Source: Vibrio quintilis (lineage in GTDB: Bacteria > Pseudomonadota > Gammaproteobacteria > Enterobacterales > Vibrionaceae). Taken from it: DNA of 64,000 nt. Position 1 is the stretch's first letter, and every line of letters begins with the position of its first letter. The stretch lies in NCBI RefSeq assembly GCF_024529975.1, contig NZ_AP024897.1, positions 3,286,001 through 3,350,000 of the forward strand. Reading direction: 5' to 3'. This document shows, in pieces, positions 56,228 through 64,000 of the stretch. Position numbers and translations under genes: made by a program. Under the pieces are notes generated by a model. The model ran no database searches, was not told the DNA's origin, and saw only the letters and a program-made list of their open reading frames with translations.

Positions 56228-58852
56228 ATGTATCATCAATCTCCTCTTCAATTAACAGATGAACAAATCAATATTCAATCCCTGAAAGAACAGCTCGATA
56301 ATTTTGGGAGTTATCAAAAAGAGCTGTTCTTAAACCGTCATGCAATTACTGATTTGGTATTTGGTCGTGCTGAGTTTATGGATCAGCTGCTCCAGCGTTT
56401 ATGGCATCACTACGGGTTTAATCAAATAAAGCATTTGTGTCTGGTTGCTGTCGGAGGATACGGCAGAAAGGAGCTACACCCTTTATCTGATATCGATATT
56501 CTGATCCTGTCTAAAGACAGTTTTCCTGCGGATATTCAGACTAAAGTCAGTGAATTTATTACCCTGCTATGGGATTTGAAGCTGGAAGTCGGACATGCGG
56601 TCAGAACTATTGAAGAGTGTGCTGATATCGGCAGACAGGATTTAACCGTCGCAACCAATTTACAGGAAGCCCGGCTCATCAGCGGATGTGAAGATACATT
56701 CTATCGTTTAAAGCTACAGATCCATTCCGAGTCATTCTGGCCCAGTGAGTCCTTCTACAAAGCAAAGATACAGGAACAGAAAGCGCGACATGCCCGCTAT
56801 CATGATACGACTTATAACCTCGAGCCGGATATCAAATCAACTCCGGGCGGGTTAAGAGACATTCATACTCTGAGCTGGATAGCACGTCGTCATTTCGGTG
56901 CCACATCATTACTTGAAATGAGCAGGAATGACTTCCTGACGGATGCAGAATACAGGGAAATTGTTGAGTGTCAGAACTTTTTATGGCGGGTCCGGTTTGC
57001 CTTACATCTGGAGCTGAAACGCTATGACAACCGGCTGACATTTGCCCATCAGGCTCAGGTCGCAGATAACCTCGGATTTTATGGCGAGAATAACCAACCG
57101 GTAGAAATGATGATGAAGGAGTTCTACCGGACATTGCGCCGGGTGGCAGAACTGAACAAAATGCTCCTGAAATTATTCGATCAGGTCATACTGGGAGATG
57201 AAAAAGATACCACCCCGCATATTATCAATGATGATTTTCAAGTCACTTCAAACTTAATTGAAGTCCGGAAAAAGCAGCTGTTTCAACAATATCCCGCTTC
57301 AATTATTGAAATGTTCATCCATATTGCAAATAACTCTTCAATTGAAGGTGTTGCGCCGGACACAATGAGACAGCTGAGATCGGCACGTCGCAGGCTCAAT
57401 CAGTTCTTACACTGTATTCCTGAGGCCCGTGAGCAATTCATGCAACTGGCAAGACATCCCAATGCATTGCACAAAGCATTCAGCCTGATGCACCGCCATG
57501 GGGTCCTGGCGGCCTATTTGCCGCAATGGAGTCATATTGTCGGGCAAATGCAGTTTGATTTATTCCACGTCTACACCGTCGACGAACACAGCATTCGCTT
57601 GTTGAAATACATTCACATTTTTGATGATCCAAATAACTATCAGCGCCACCCGATTTGCTGTGAAGTCTTCCCGCGCCTGCCCAAAAAAGAGCTTCTGATT
57701 CTGGCTGCAATATTCCACGACATCGGCAAAGGCAGAGGTGGCGATCATTCAGAAATAGGTGCGGTTGAAGCTTATGATTTTTGTATTGAACACGGGCTGT
57801 CCAAACCGGAAGCAAAACTGGTTTCATGGCTGGTCAAAAACCACCTGTTAATGTCTGTGACAGCACAGAGACGGGATATCTATGATCCCGATGTCATTAT
57901 TGAATTTGCTAAAACAGTTCGCGAAGAAGAATATCTGGAATATCTGGTTTGTCTGACCGTCGCTGACATCTGTGCAACAAATCCCGAGTTATGGAATAGC
58001 TGGAAACGGACACTATTGGCAGAGCTGTTTTACTCAACTCAGAGAGCATTACGCCGTGGGCTTGAAAACCCGGTCGATGTCAGAAACCGGATTCGACATA
58101 ACCAACAACTGGCATCGGCTTTATTAAGAAAAGAAGGCTTTGTTACCCAGCAAATTGATACCTTGTGGCAACGTTTCAAAGCAGATTACTTCCTGCGTCA
58201 TACACACAAACAGATTGCCTGGCACAGTACCTCCATCCTGAATCATCAGTCACAGGATGATACGCTGATACTTGTCAGTGAACAGGCAACAAGAGGCGGT
58301 ACGGAGATATTCGTTTATACCCGGGATCAACACGCCTTATTTGCTGCAATTGTCGCAGAGCTGGATCGCAGAGGGTTAACCGTCCACGACGCTCAGATTA
58401 TGGCCAGCAAAGATGGTTTCGTTCTGGATACATTTATCGTGCTTGATCAAAATGGCGACCCCATAGATCAGGAACGCCACAGTACAATCATTAAAAACCT
58501 TCAGTCCGCGATAGAGCTGGGAACACCGGCACTGGATAAAACCCGTCGAACCCCCAGTAATTTAAAACACTTTACCGTAAACACTCAGATAGACTTTTTA
58601 CCCACTAAAAGTAAGAAAAAAAGTTTACTGGAATTCGTGGCTCTGGACACACCCGGACTGCTTGCCACAGTCGGTGCAACGTTTGCAGAATTAGGGTTTG
58701 ATATTCACGGGGCCAAAATTACAACGATTGGAGAAAGAGCGGAAGACTTATTCATTATCACCGGAAAACAACACGGAAAGCTGACTGATGAAGAACAGGA
58801 CGAACTGAAGAAGGCGCTGATTGAAAGTGTGAAAACACTTCTCCCCAGTTAA
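56228..58852 (+). CDS. glnD: Bifunctional uridylyltransferase / uridylyl-removing enzyme GlnD
   Basis: GlnD senses glutamine and adds or removes UMP on PII (GlnB). The protein has about 874 residues. The nucleotidyltransferase site is VGGYGRKELHPLSDIDILIL (G...DxD) near residue 90. The HD hydrolase domain has IFHDIGKGRGGDHSEIG near 505. Two C-terminal ACT domains (RGGTEIFVYTRDQHALFA and LEFVALDTPGLLATVG) bind glutamine. A GTG at 56210 would add six residues; ATG 56228 agrees better with vibrio homologues. Its target glnB lies at 33693-34031. Confidence 0.95.
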   Translation: MYHQSPLQLTDEQINIQSLKEQLDNFGSYQKELFLNRHAITDLVFGRAEFMDQLLQRLWHHYGFNQIKHLCLVAVGGYGRKELHPLSDIDILILSKDSFPADIQTKVSEFITLLWDLKLEVGHAVRTIEECADIGRQDLTVATNLQEARLISGCEDTFYRLKLQIHSESFWPSESFYKAKIQEQKARHARYHDTTYNLEPDIKSTPGGLRDIHTLSWIARRHFGATSLLEMSRNDFLTDAEYREIVECQNFLWRVRFALHLELKRYDNRLTFAHQAQVADNLGFYGENNQPVEMMMKEFYRTLRRVAELNKMLLKLFDQVILGDEKDTTPHIINDDFQVTSNLIEVRKKQLFQQYPASIIEMFIHIANNSSIEGVAPDTMRQLRSARRRLNQFLHCIPEAREQFMQLARHPNALHKAFSLMHRHGVLAAYLPQWSHIVGQMQFDLFHVYTVDEHSIRLLKYIHIFDDPNNYQRHPICCEVFPRLPKKELLILAAIFHDIGKGRGGDHSEIGAVEAYDFCIEHGLSKPEAKLVSWLVKNHLLMSVTAQRRDIYDPDVIIEFAKTVREEEYLEYLVCLTVADICATNPELWNSWKRTLLAELFYSTQRALRRGLENPVDVRNRIRHNQQLASALLRKEGFVTQQIDTLWQRFKADYFLRHTHKQIAWHSTSILNHQSQDDTLILVSEQATRGGTEIFVYTRDQHALFAAIVAELDRRGLTVHDAQIMASKDGFVLDTFIVLDQNGDPIDQERHSTIIKNLQSAIELGTPALDKTRRTPSNLKHFTVNTQIDFLPTKSKKKSLLEFVALDTPGLLATVGATFAELGFDIHGAKITTIGERAEDLFIITGKQHGKLTDEEQDELKKALIESVKTLLPS

Positions 58853-58977
58853 AAGACTGAATGAATAGCGATCCAGCCCACAACTTCAGGGAAAGTAAAA
58901 GTTACGGGCTACCTCATTGTAAAATAGATTGATAGAGTGTTTTACAGTTTATGCGCAGATAAAGAGGTAGCCAGCCT

Positions 58978-59361
58978 ATGTATCCCCATCTTAAAAGTTT
59001 AGGAATTCATGAACCAACGGAAATTGAGCGCTATACAATCCGGCAGGAAGCCTTAAAAGATGTACTGAAAATTTACTTTCATAAACAAAAGGGCGAATTT
59101 TTCGCTAAAAGCGTCAAATATAAATACCCAAGACAAGTCAAAAATGTACTGGTTGACAGCGGGAGCCACCAATACAAAGAAGTCACTGAGATCAATCGTA
59201 ATTTAACGCTGATCTTAGATGAGTTAAATCAGATCACTGACCCACCAAAGCCGCAAGAAATTGATTTAAAGGAAAAAATCCTGACCGATCTCCATCATCT
59301 TGAAAAAGTAGTCGCACACAAGATCGCCGAAATTGAAGCGGACTTGCAAAAACTTAAGTAG
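58978..59361 (+). CDS. DUF3461 family protein
   Basis: The 127-residue soluble protein of unknown function has no signal peptide or membrane segment. It has an N-terminal [14 protein letters not shown] block, a basic middle ([16 protein letters not shown]) and a C-terminal coiled-coil-like helix ([18 protein letters not shown]). It stands 125 bases behind glnD with GAGGTAG before its ATG, a neighbourhood shared with related bacteria. A link with nitrogen control is only suggested by this position. Confidence 0.8.
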   Translation: MYPHLKSLGIHEPTEIERYTIRQEALKDVLKIYFHKQKGEFFAKSVKYKYPRQVKNVLVDSGSHQYKEVTEINRNLTLILDELNQITDPPKPQEIDLKEKILTDLHHLEKVVAHKIAEIEADLQKLK

Positions 59362-59372
59362 TACCGCACCGT

Positions 59373-59403
59373 AACAGGCAGGAAATGTCCTTCTCTGCCT
59401 GTT
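59373..59403 (+). terminator. Hairpin behind the DUF3461 gene
   Basis: AACAGGCAG and CTGCCTGTT form a 9-bp stem around a 13-nt loop 11 bases after the stop. No T-run follows (atatgaaa), so intrinsic termination is doubtful. Confidence 0.4.
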
Positions 59404-59652
59404 ATATGAAATCATCCGTTCCATCATCCGCCTTTCCCCAATAGTCTCAACGCCGAAACCAGCAACATCTCTTTTATTTGCTTGACTTATATACAATCAC
59501 TCTTATAATCGCGCCCCCGGTTCATTTCTGTAAGGCAACATAATTTCAGAATGGCATTCATGGCTGAGCCAAAACAGCCTGACTGCATCATAAATGATCG
59601 GCTTACATCCCATCACGTTACCCACAAACATCATTTCAGAGGAGTCCATTCT

Positions 59653-61008
59653 ATGGCTATTGGTTTCGACTTTGGTACCTCCAATTGTTCTGTTGCACAA
59701 ATCATTAATAATCAGGTTCACGCGATTCCTTTAACGCAGGACGAACTCTACATCCCCTCAACAATTTGTGCGCCCAGCCGGGAATATATCTCTGAGTATA
59801 TTTATCGCTGTTTCAACATTTCACCTTCAGATATAGCCGGAGAAAATTTGTTACGGCGGGCAATCAGTGTCAATAAAGATGATGGACTGGAAATACATCC
59901 GGATGAAGTTTTCTTCGGACAGGAAGCGCTGGACTTATATTTAGACGATCCCAAACATGTTTATTACGTGAAATCACCAAAATCCTTTCTGGGAATTATC
60001 GGACTAAAAGAAACACAACTGGCTTTTTTTGAAGATCTGGTTTGCGCCATGATGGCAAATATAAAGCAGAAAGCTGAAAACCACCTGAAAACAGAGATAA
60101 CAGAAACCGTCATTGGCAGACCGGTCAACTTTCATGGCAGAAAAGGTGAAGAGTCAAACCGTCAGGCATTGAATATTTTGCGTAAAGCTGCATCAAGAGC
60201 CGGATTCAAACAGATTGAATTTCAGTTTGAGCCTGTCGCTGCCGGACTGGATTTCGAAGCAACGTTGACGACTGACAAGCATGTCTTAGTCGTTGATATC
60301 GGTGGAGGAACAACAGACTGCTCAATGATTCAAATGGGCCCCCGCTGGCACGGAAAGTTTGAACGTTCAGATACACTGCTTGGACATACAGGCCGACGCA
60401 CAGGGGGAAATGACCTGGATATATTCATCACTTTCAGAAAGTTCATGCCAGAATTCGGATTTGGCTCTCAGCAACTTTCCGGCTTACCCGTCCCTATACC
60501 GCAATTCTGGAACTGTATTGCCATTAATGATGTAGAGGCTCAAAGACAATTTTATACCGCAGAAAACCTGAGACAAATCAAACAACTCTATAAAAATGCG
60601 GAACACCCGGAAAAGTTAAACCGTCTCATTCATGTCCATCAGGAAACTTTAGGACACGGTCTTGTCAGAGAAGCAGAAAAAGCCAAAATAGCACTGGCCG
60701 GAAAAAACACCCACTCAGCAACACTGAATATCGGAGATGAGAGTCTGATCATTCCTCTGACACCGGAAGCAATCACAACAGCCATAGAAGAACCCGTCAA
60801 TAAAATAAAAAGGCTGATTAAAGAGGTTTTAACACAAAGCGGTGTCAAGCCTGATGTTATCTACGTAACCGGAGGATCGGCCAGATCCCCGATTCTGAGA
60901 GAAGCGATAAAAAGTGTCTTACCAGAAACAGAGATTGTCAGTGGCAATTACTTCGGTTCAGTGACTGCCGGCTTGGCCCGGTGGGCTGACATAAGCTTCC
61001 GGCAATAA
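59653..61008 (+). CDS. yegD: Hsp70-family chaperone-like protein YegD
   Basis: The 451-residue protein has the actin-like ATPase fold of Hsp70: MAIGFDFGTSNCSVAQI (phosphate 1), VLVVDIGGGTTDCSM (phosphate 2) and VIYVTGGSARSPILREA (adenosine). It lacks the whole substrate-binding domain of DnaK, as E. coli YegD (450 residues) does. The role is unknown; clients, if any, have not been defined. The start is ATG 59653 with GAGGAG before it; the frame extends 34 codons further up without support. Confidence 0.9.
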   Translation: MAIGFDFGTSNCSVAQIINNQVHAIPLTQDELYIPSTICAPSREYISEYIYRCFNISPSDIAGENLLRRAISVNKDDGLEIHPDEVFFGQEALDLYLDDPKHVYYVKSPKSFLGIIGLKETQLAFFEDLVCAMMANIKQKAENHLKTEITETVIGRPVNFHGRKGEESNRQALNILRKAASRAGFKQIEFQFEPVAAGLDFEATLTTDKHVLVVDIGGGTTDCSMIQMGPRWHGKFERSDTLLGHTGRRTGGNDLDIFITFRKFMPEFGFGSQQLSGLPVPIPQFWNCIAINDVEAQRQFYTAENLRQIKQLYKNAEHPEKLNRLIHVHQETLGHGLVREAEKAKIALAGKNTHSATLNIGDESLIIPLTPEAITTAIEEPVNKIKRLIKEVLTQSGVKPDVIYVTGGSARSPILREAIKSVLPETEIVSGNYFGSVTAGLARWADISFRQ

Positions 61009-61071
61009 ACCTTTACAACGGAAAACTTTTACAACGGGCAGACACGGGTGACAAAAGAACGCTTAACCGTG

Positions 61072-61572
61072 TTAAGCGTAAAAAAACATAAGCAGGAACA
61101 GGCAAATTCCTGCTATGACCCCGGCAACAATGTCATCCAGCATGATTCCCAGGCCACCTTTTACATGTCTGTCCAGCCAGCTGATTGGCCAAGGTTTCAC
61201 CATATCAAAAAAGCGAAATAACACGAAGCCAGCCAGTATCCAGTGCCAGTCACCTATGCTGCTGCCACCTGAATACTGAACAGCCACCATCGTAATCCAG
61301 AAACCAACAAATTCGTCCCAGACAATCGCACCATGATCGTGAACGCCCATATCATCTGCCGTCTTTTGACAAATTATCAATCCGACAAGTGATGAACAAA
61401 CGATCACGAAAAAATACAAACTCAGTGACAAATAGCTCAACGCCAGATAAAAAGGAATCGCTGCAAGCGTTCCCATCGTTCCGGGAATGACCGGTGAAAG
61501 GCCACTACCAAAACCAGTTGCCAGCAAATGCCAGGGATTTTTCAACCGGATACAAGCAATCGGATTACTCAT
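61072..61572 (-). CDS. pgpA: Phosphatidylglycerophosphatase A
   Basis: The enzyme dephosphorylates phosphatidylglycerophosphate to phosphatidylglycerol in the inner membrane. The 166-residue protein has about four membrane helices and the family motifs GSGLSPVIPGTMGTLAAIP, HDHGAIVWDEFVGFWI with the acidic metal ligands, and GGLGIMLDDIVAGV. Its start overlaps the thiL stop in ATGA, so the two are translationally coupled, as in E. coli. Confidence 0.95.
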   Translation of the reverse strand: MSNPIACIRLKNPWHLLATGFGSGLSPVIPGTMGTLAAIPFYLALSYLSLSLYFFVIVCSSLVGLIICQKTADDMGVHDHGAIVWDEFVGFWITMVAVQYSGGSSIGDWHWILAGFVLFRFFDMVKPWPISWLDRHVKGGLGIMLDDIVAGVIAGICLFLLMFFYA

Positions 61573-62546
61573 TGATTCACCTTAAAATGATCATAACCAC
61601 TTAATGTCCAGGACAAAGGCTGCCCCTGATCATGCAGCACAATTTGATTTACAGAATTCACCTGTCCAATACAGGTAAAGCGTGTATCAGATTGTGCAGA
61701 TATGCCTTCGAGAAGATATTTTTTTGTCTCAGGAACTGTAAAGCAGAGCTCATATTCTTCGCCGCTGCTCAATGCATACTGCCGGGTGAGCGCTAAATCA
61801 TCATTCAGATACTCTAATAGCTCTCCGGATACGGGAAGCTGACTGACATCAATACTTATACCCACACCGGAAGCTTCAAGAATATGCCGGATATCAGAAA
61901 TCAGTCCATCAGAAATATCGATAGCTGATGAAGCAACACCTAACAACGCCTGACCAGCAAGTACTTTAGGCTCAGATAAATAATGCCTTTTCTCCAGCAC
62001 TTTCTTATTGAGCTCTGAATTGGGCAGCTCAGACAGTATCAACTCCAAACCCGCTTTACTGTCACCTAAATAGCCGGTCACATATACCCAGTCATCAACA
62101 GCAGCACCAGCGCGGGTCAGCGCAATCTCTTCAGGCACAAAACCATGTACTGTGATAGAAATGCTGAGTGGACCTTTGGTGGTATCACCACCAATCAGCT
62201 GAATACCATATTCATCGGCAAGGCGAAAAAAAGCATCACTGAATGATTGTAACCACGGCTCATGAACTTCCGGCAGCGTTAGTGCAAGCGAACACCAGGC
62301 GGGTGTGCCTCCCATTGCAGCCAAATCACTCAGGTTGGAAGCTAACGCTTTATGAGCAATCCAGGCAGGATTGGTACCAGCGATGAAATGAGTCCCTTCC
62401 ACCAAAGTATCTGTACTAATCACTAATCTGGCATCATGGGGCGCTTTCACAATAGCGCAGTCATCACCCAGTCCCAGATGAACATCATCCCGGTTTTTTT
62501 GCCGCTGATAAAAGTACTTCCGGATTAAATCAAATTCACCACGCAT
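61569..62546 (-). CDS. thiL: Thiamine-monophosphate kinase
   Basis: ThiL phosphorylates thiamine monophosphate to the active thiamine diphosphate. It is a 325-residue PurM-like ATP-binding protein with LGDDCAIV, STDTLVEGTHF, NLSDLAAMGGTPAW, LIGGDTTKGPLSI, DISDGLISDIRHI and SSGEEYELCFTV. It lies behind nusB across a terminator and is coupled to pgpA. Confidence 0.96.
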   Translation of the reverse strand: MRGEFDLIRKYFYQRQKNRDDVHLGLGDDCAIVKAPHDARLVISTDTLVEGTHFIAGTNPAWIAHKALASNLSDLAAMGGTPAWCSLALTLPEVHEPWLQSFSDAFFRLADEYGIQLIGGDTTKGPLSISITVHGFVPEEIALTRAGAAVDDWVYVTGYLGDSKAGLELILSELPNSELNKKVLEKRHYLSEPKVLAGQALLGVASSAIDISDGLISDIRHILEASGVGISIDVSQLPVSGELLEYLNDDLALTRQYALSSGEEYELCFTVPETKKYLLEGISAQSDTRFTCIGQVNSVNQIVLHDQGQPLSWTLSGYDHFKVNQ

Positions 62547-62590
62547 ACCCGATTCCGGCTAAATTTAAATGTCTGGACCAACTATAAAAA

Positions 62591-62610
62591 AGGTCAGCAA
62601 ATGCTGACCT
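62591..62610 (-). terminator. Terminator between nusB and thiL
   Basis: AGGTCAGCA-tt-TGCTGACCT on the minus strand is followed by TTTTTATAG. It lies about 65 bases beyond the nusB stop and ends the rib-nusB transcript, so thiL-pgpA needs readthrough or its own promoter. Confidence 0.8.
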
Positions 62611-62675
62611 ACAATATTTACTCAATTGTTCAATACCATACTCTTCAGAAAAGCACCGCATTGATACGCAAAACT

Positions 62676-63143
62676 TTATCTTTTGCGAACGTGTGGCGCA
62701 GCTTTATCAAGCACACCATTAATAAATTTGTGGCTGTCTTCTGCTGCAAAACGCTTCGCCAGTTCAATTGCTTCATTGATAACCACTTTATAAGGGACAT
62801 CTTCCCTACGGGTCATTTCGTACATGGATAAACGAAGCAAAGCTAATTCCATCATATCCAGATCCTGCATAGGGCGGGAGACATAAGGACGAAGCTTCGA
62901 ATCCAGTTCCATATTGTGGTTCACAACACCAACTAACAGATCTCTGAAATAATCAACATCCGTCTCGGGTGACTGAAGTGAAGGCTCGGATGAACGGTGC
63001 TCTTCATCATCATACTTATCACCCGCAAGAAACTGGGCTTCAATAGTTGCGACATTTTCTTTTGTCACTTGCCATGAATAAATAGCTTGCAAAGCAAACT
63101 GACGTGCATTACGACGTGCGGCTGGTTTCACTCGGGCCCCCAT
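62676..63143 (-). CDS. nusB: Transcription antitermination factor NusB
   Basis: NusB binds boxA RNA with NusE (S10) and supports antitermination in rRNA operons. The 155-residue all-helical protein has [19 protein letters not shown] with the RNA-binding Arg patch, and [20 protein letters not shown] plus the [12 protein letters not shown] end. Its start codon overlaps the ribH stop by one base (TAATG). Confidence 0.96.
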   Translation of the reverse strand: MGARVKPAARRNARQFALQAIYSWQVTKENVATIEAQFLAGDKYDDEEHRSSEPSLQSPETDVDYFRDLLVGVVNHNMELDSKLRPYVSRPMQDLDMMELALLRLSMYEMTRREDVPYKVVINEAIELAKRFAAEDSHKFINGVLDKAAPHVRKR

Positions 63144-63613
63144 TAAGAATCAATAGCAGAAAGAACATTAATCATTTCAAGCGCACTTAATGCAGCCTCT
63201 GCACCTTTATTACCAGCCTTGGTTCCTGCGCGTTCAATAGCCTGGTCAATGGTATCAACAGTTAACACACCAAAGGCGACAGGAAGACTATATTCCAGAG
63301 ATACCTGAGCCAGACCTTTATTACACTCGTTGCAAACATAGTCAAAGTGAGGTGTACCACCACGAATCACTGTACCGAGAGAAACTATTGCGTCAAATTT
63401 TCCCGTTTTTGCCACACGCTGAGCAACCAGAGGTAACTCTACCGCTCCCGGACAACGTACAACCGTGATATTGTCTTCGGCAACCTGTCCGTGACGTTTC
63501 AGTGTATCAATTGCTCCAGAAAGCAAACTTTCATTAATGAAGCTATTAAAACGTGAAATGACTATTGCTATCTTAGCATCAGGTGCAGGGAAGCCCCCCT
63601 CGATCATTTTCAT
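63143..63613 (-). CDS. ribH: 6,7-dimethyl-8-ribityllumazine synthase
   Basis: The enzyme joins the pyrimidine and dihydroxybutanone phosphate units in the last-but-one step of riboflavin synthesis. The 156 residues equal the E. coli RibE length. [51 protein letters not shown] and [17 protein letters not shown] are the substrate-binding blocks, with the catalytic His in TPHFDYV. ATG 63613 has AAGGAAAG before it; the longer frame is not used. Confidence 0.96.
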   Translation of the reverse strand: MKMIEGGFPAPDAKIAIVISRFNSFINESLLSGAIDTLKRHGQVAEDNITVVRCPGAVELPLVAQRVAKTGKFDAIVSLGTVIRGGTPHFDYVCNECNKGLAQVSLEYSLPVAFGVLTVDTIDQAIERAGTKAGNKGAEAALSALEMINVLSAIDS

Positions 63614-63738
63614 CAACTTTCCTTCAACTCTGTCCACCAGTGAGAATCGACGGATTCTAGCACAATTTTGTGAGCAATATCTAATAGTATTTCCCGGTAA
63701 TAAGCCCAGTTACTCAGGTAGGATTCGCGCCAAAATGG

Positions 63739-64000
63739 TCACTCACAGATATACTCGGTCACATTTAGCCCAAAGCCGCCTAAAGCATGATATTTTTTGC
63801 TGGCAGAGGAGAGCAATCTCATATCATGAATCCCCAGATCAGCTAAGATCTGCGATCCGACACCAACTCTTCTTGATGTCCCCTGCTTTTTCGCCATGGA
63901 AGGTGCTTCACCTTTATCCTGTAATTCATACATTTTGACACGATGCATAATTAAATCGGCTGACTCTTCATTTCCCAGAAGCACCAAAATACCACCTTCC
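63739..64000 (-). CDS. ribBA: RibBA-type riboflavin protein, C-terminal end (gene runs off the right edge)
   Basis: Only the last 87 codons are visible; the frame is open to base 64000 (reading EGGILVLLGNEES at the edge). This matches the end of the two-domain proteins with a 3,4-dihydroxy-2-butanone 4-phosphate synthase (RibB) followed by a GTP cyclohydrolase II-like domain. The final segment RRVGVGSQILADLGIHDMRLL is followed by SSASKKYHAL, where true cyclohydrolases have a TNNP-type loop, so this domain may be inactive. The ribH start lies 125 bases further on. The promoter and any FMN riboswitch would be outside the window. Confidence 0.85.
   Translation of the reverse strand, partial: EGGILVLLGNEESADLIMHRVKMYELQDKGEAPSMAKKQGTSRRVGVGSQILADLGIHDMRLLSSASKKYHALGGFGLNVTEYICE

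Noticed and set aside
63614..63738. FMN riboswitch between ribBA and ribH
   Set aside because: The 125-base gap lacks the conserved FMN-element blocks; if present, it would lie upstream of ribBA outside the window.

Overview
The window reads as a chromosomal segment of a member of the Vibrionaceae (Gammaproteobacteria), most likely a Vibrio able to attack pectin. The evidence is the end of flgT (a protein of the H-ring found in Vibrio-type sheathed polar flagella), gene orders typical of Vibrio and its relatives (rpsB-tsf-pyrH-frr-uppS-cdsA-dxr-rseP-bamA-skp-lpxD-fabZ-lpxA-lpxB-rnhB-dnaE-accA-tilS, rnhA/dnaQ divergent, upp/purMN divergent, ribBA-ribH-nusB-thiL-pgpA), and protein sequences close to E. 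coli housekeeping proteins but with Vibrio-type neighbours such as a TIGR03503 protein, a DUF3461 protein and a NadV operon. The species cannot be fixed from sequence alone.

Layout. 1-13.3 kb is the accessory part: the flgT end; a two-enzyme pectin esterase (CE8 plus CE12-like); an IS481-family insertion sequence placed directly behind it; a nicotinamide salvage operon (prs-like + nadV) divergent from a NUDIX-winged-helix regulator of the NrtR type; tRNA-Arg(CCT); an overlapping pair of phage-like replication genes (DnaT-like and lambda-P-like); a secreted PL3-type pectate lyase with a long AT-rich upstream region; and an unrecognised 168-residue gene between two copies of a perfect palindromic repeat. 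13.4-20 kb holds gltX, a CueR-type promoter with copA, a tandemly duplicated tRNA-Pro locus in which one copy is broken, smrA and upp. 20-24 kb holds purMN with a PurR box, an IS200-type element, yafJ and gmhA. 24-36 kb holds fadE with a FadR operator, a TIGR03503 gene, dnaQ/rnhA, yafS, gloB, mltD, yafD, glnB and tilS. 35.6-55 kb is the conserved leftward cluster for fatty acid, DNA, lipid A, outer membrane assembly, isoprenoid, phospholipid and translation functions. 55-61 kb runs rightward with map, glnD, a DUF3461 gene and yegD. 61-64 kb returns to the minus strand with pgpA, thiL, nusB, ribH and the 3' end of ribBA.

How the genes work together. The pectin genes form a secreted set: the CE8 domain removes methyl esters, the CE12-like domain probably removes acetyl groups, and the pectate lyase cuts the exposed polygalacturonate. 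Both genes carry a similar KdgR-like dyad upstream. nadV and the prs-like gene make the enzyme for NAD salvage and its PRPP co-substrate from one transcript, with two TGTC-N5-GACA boxes in the divergent promoter. The large minus-strand cluster builds the envelope and is broken up by hairpins with T-tails, including between lpxD and fabZ and between lpxA and lpxB. GlnD and its target PII (GlnB) are both present, about 22 kb apart.

The best candidates for something little described are the overlapping DnaT-like/P-like pair beside tRNA-Arg, the palindrome-flanked 168-residue gene, the CE8-CE12 fusion and the broken tRNA-Pro copy. No CRISPR array, no recognisable defence island, no integrase and no complete prophage was seen.
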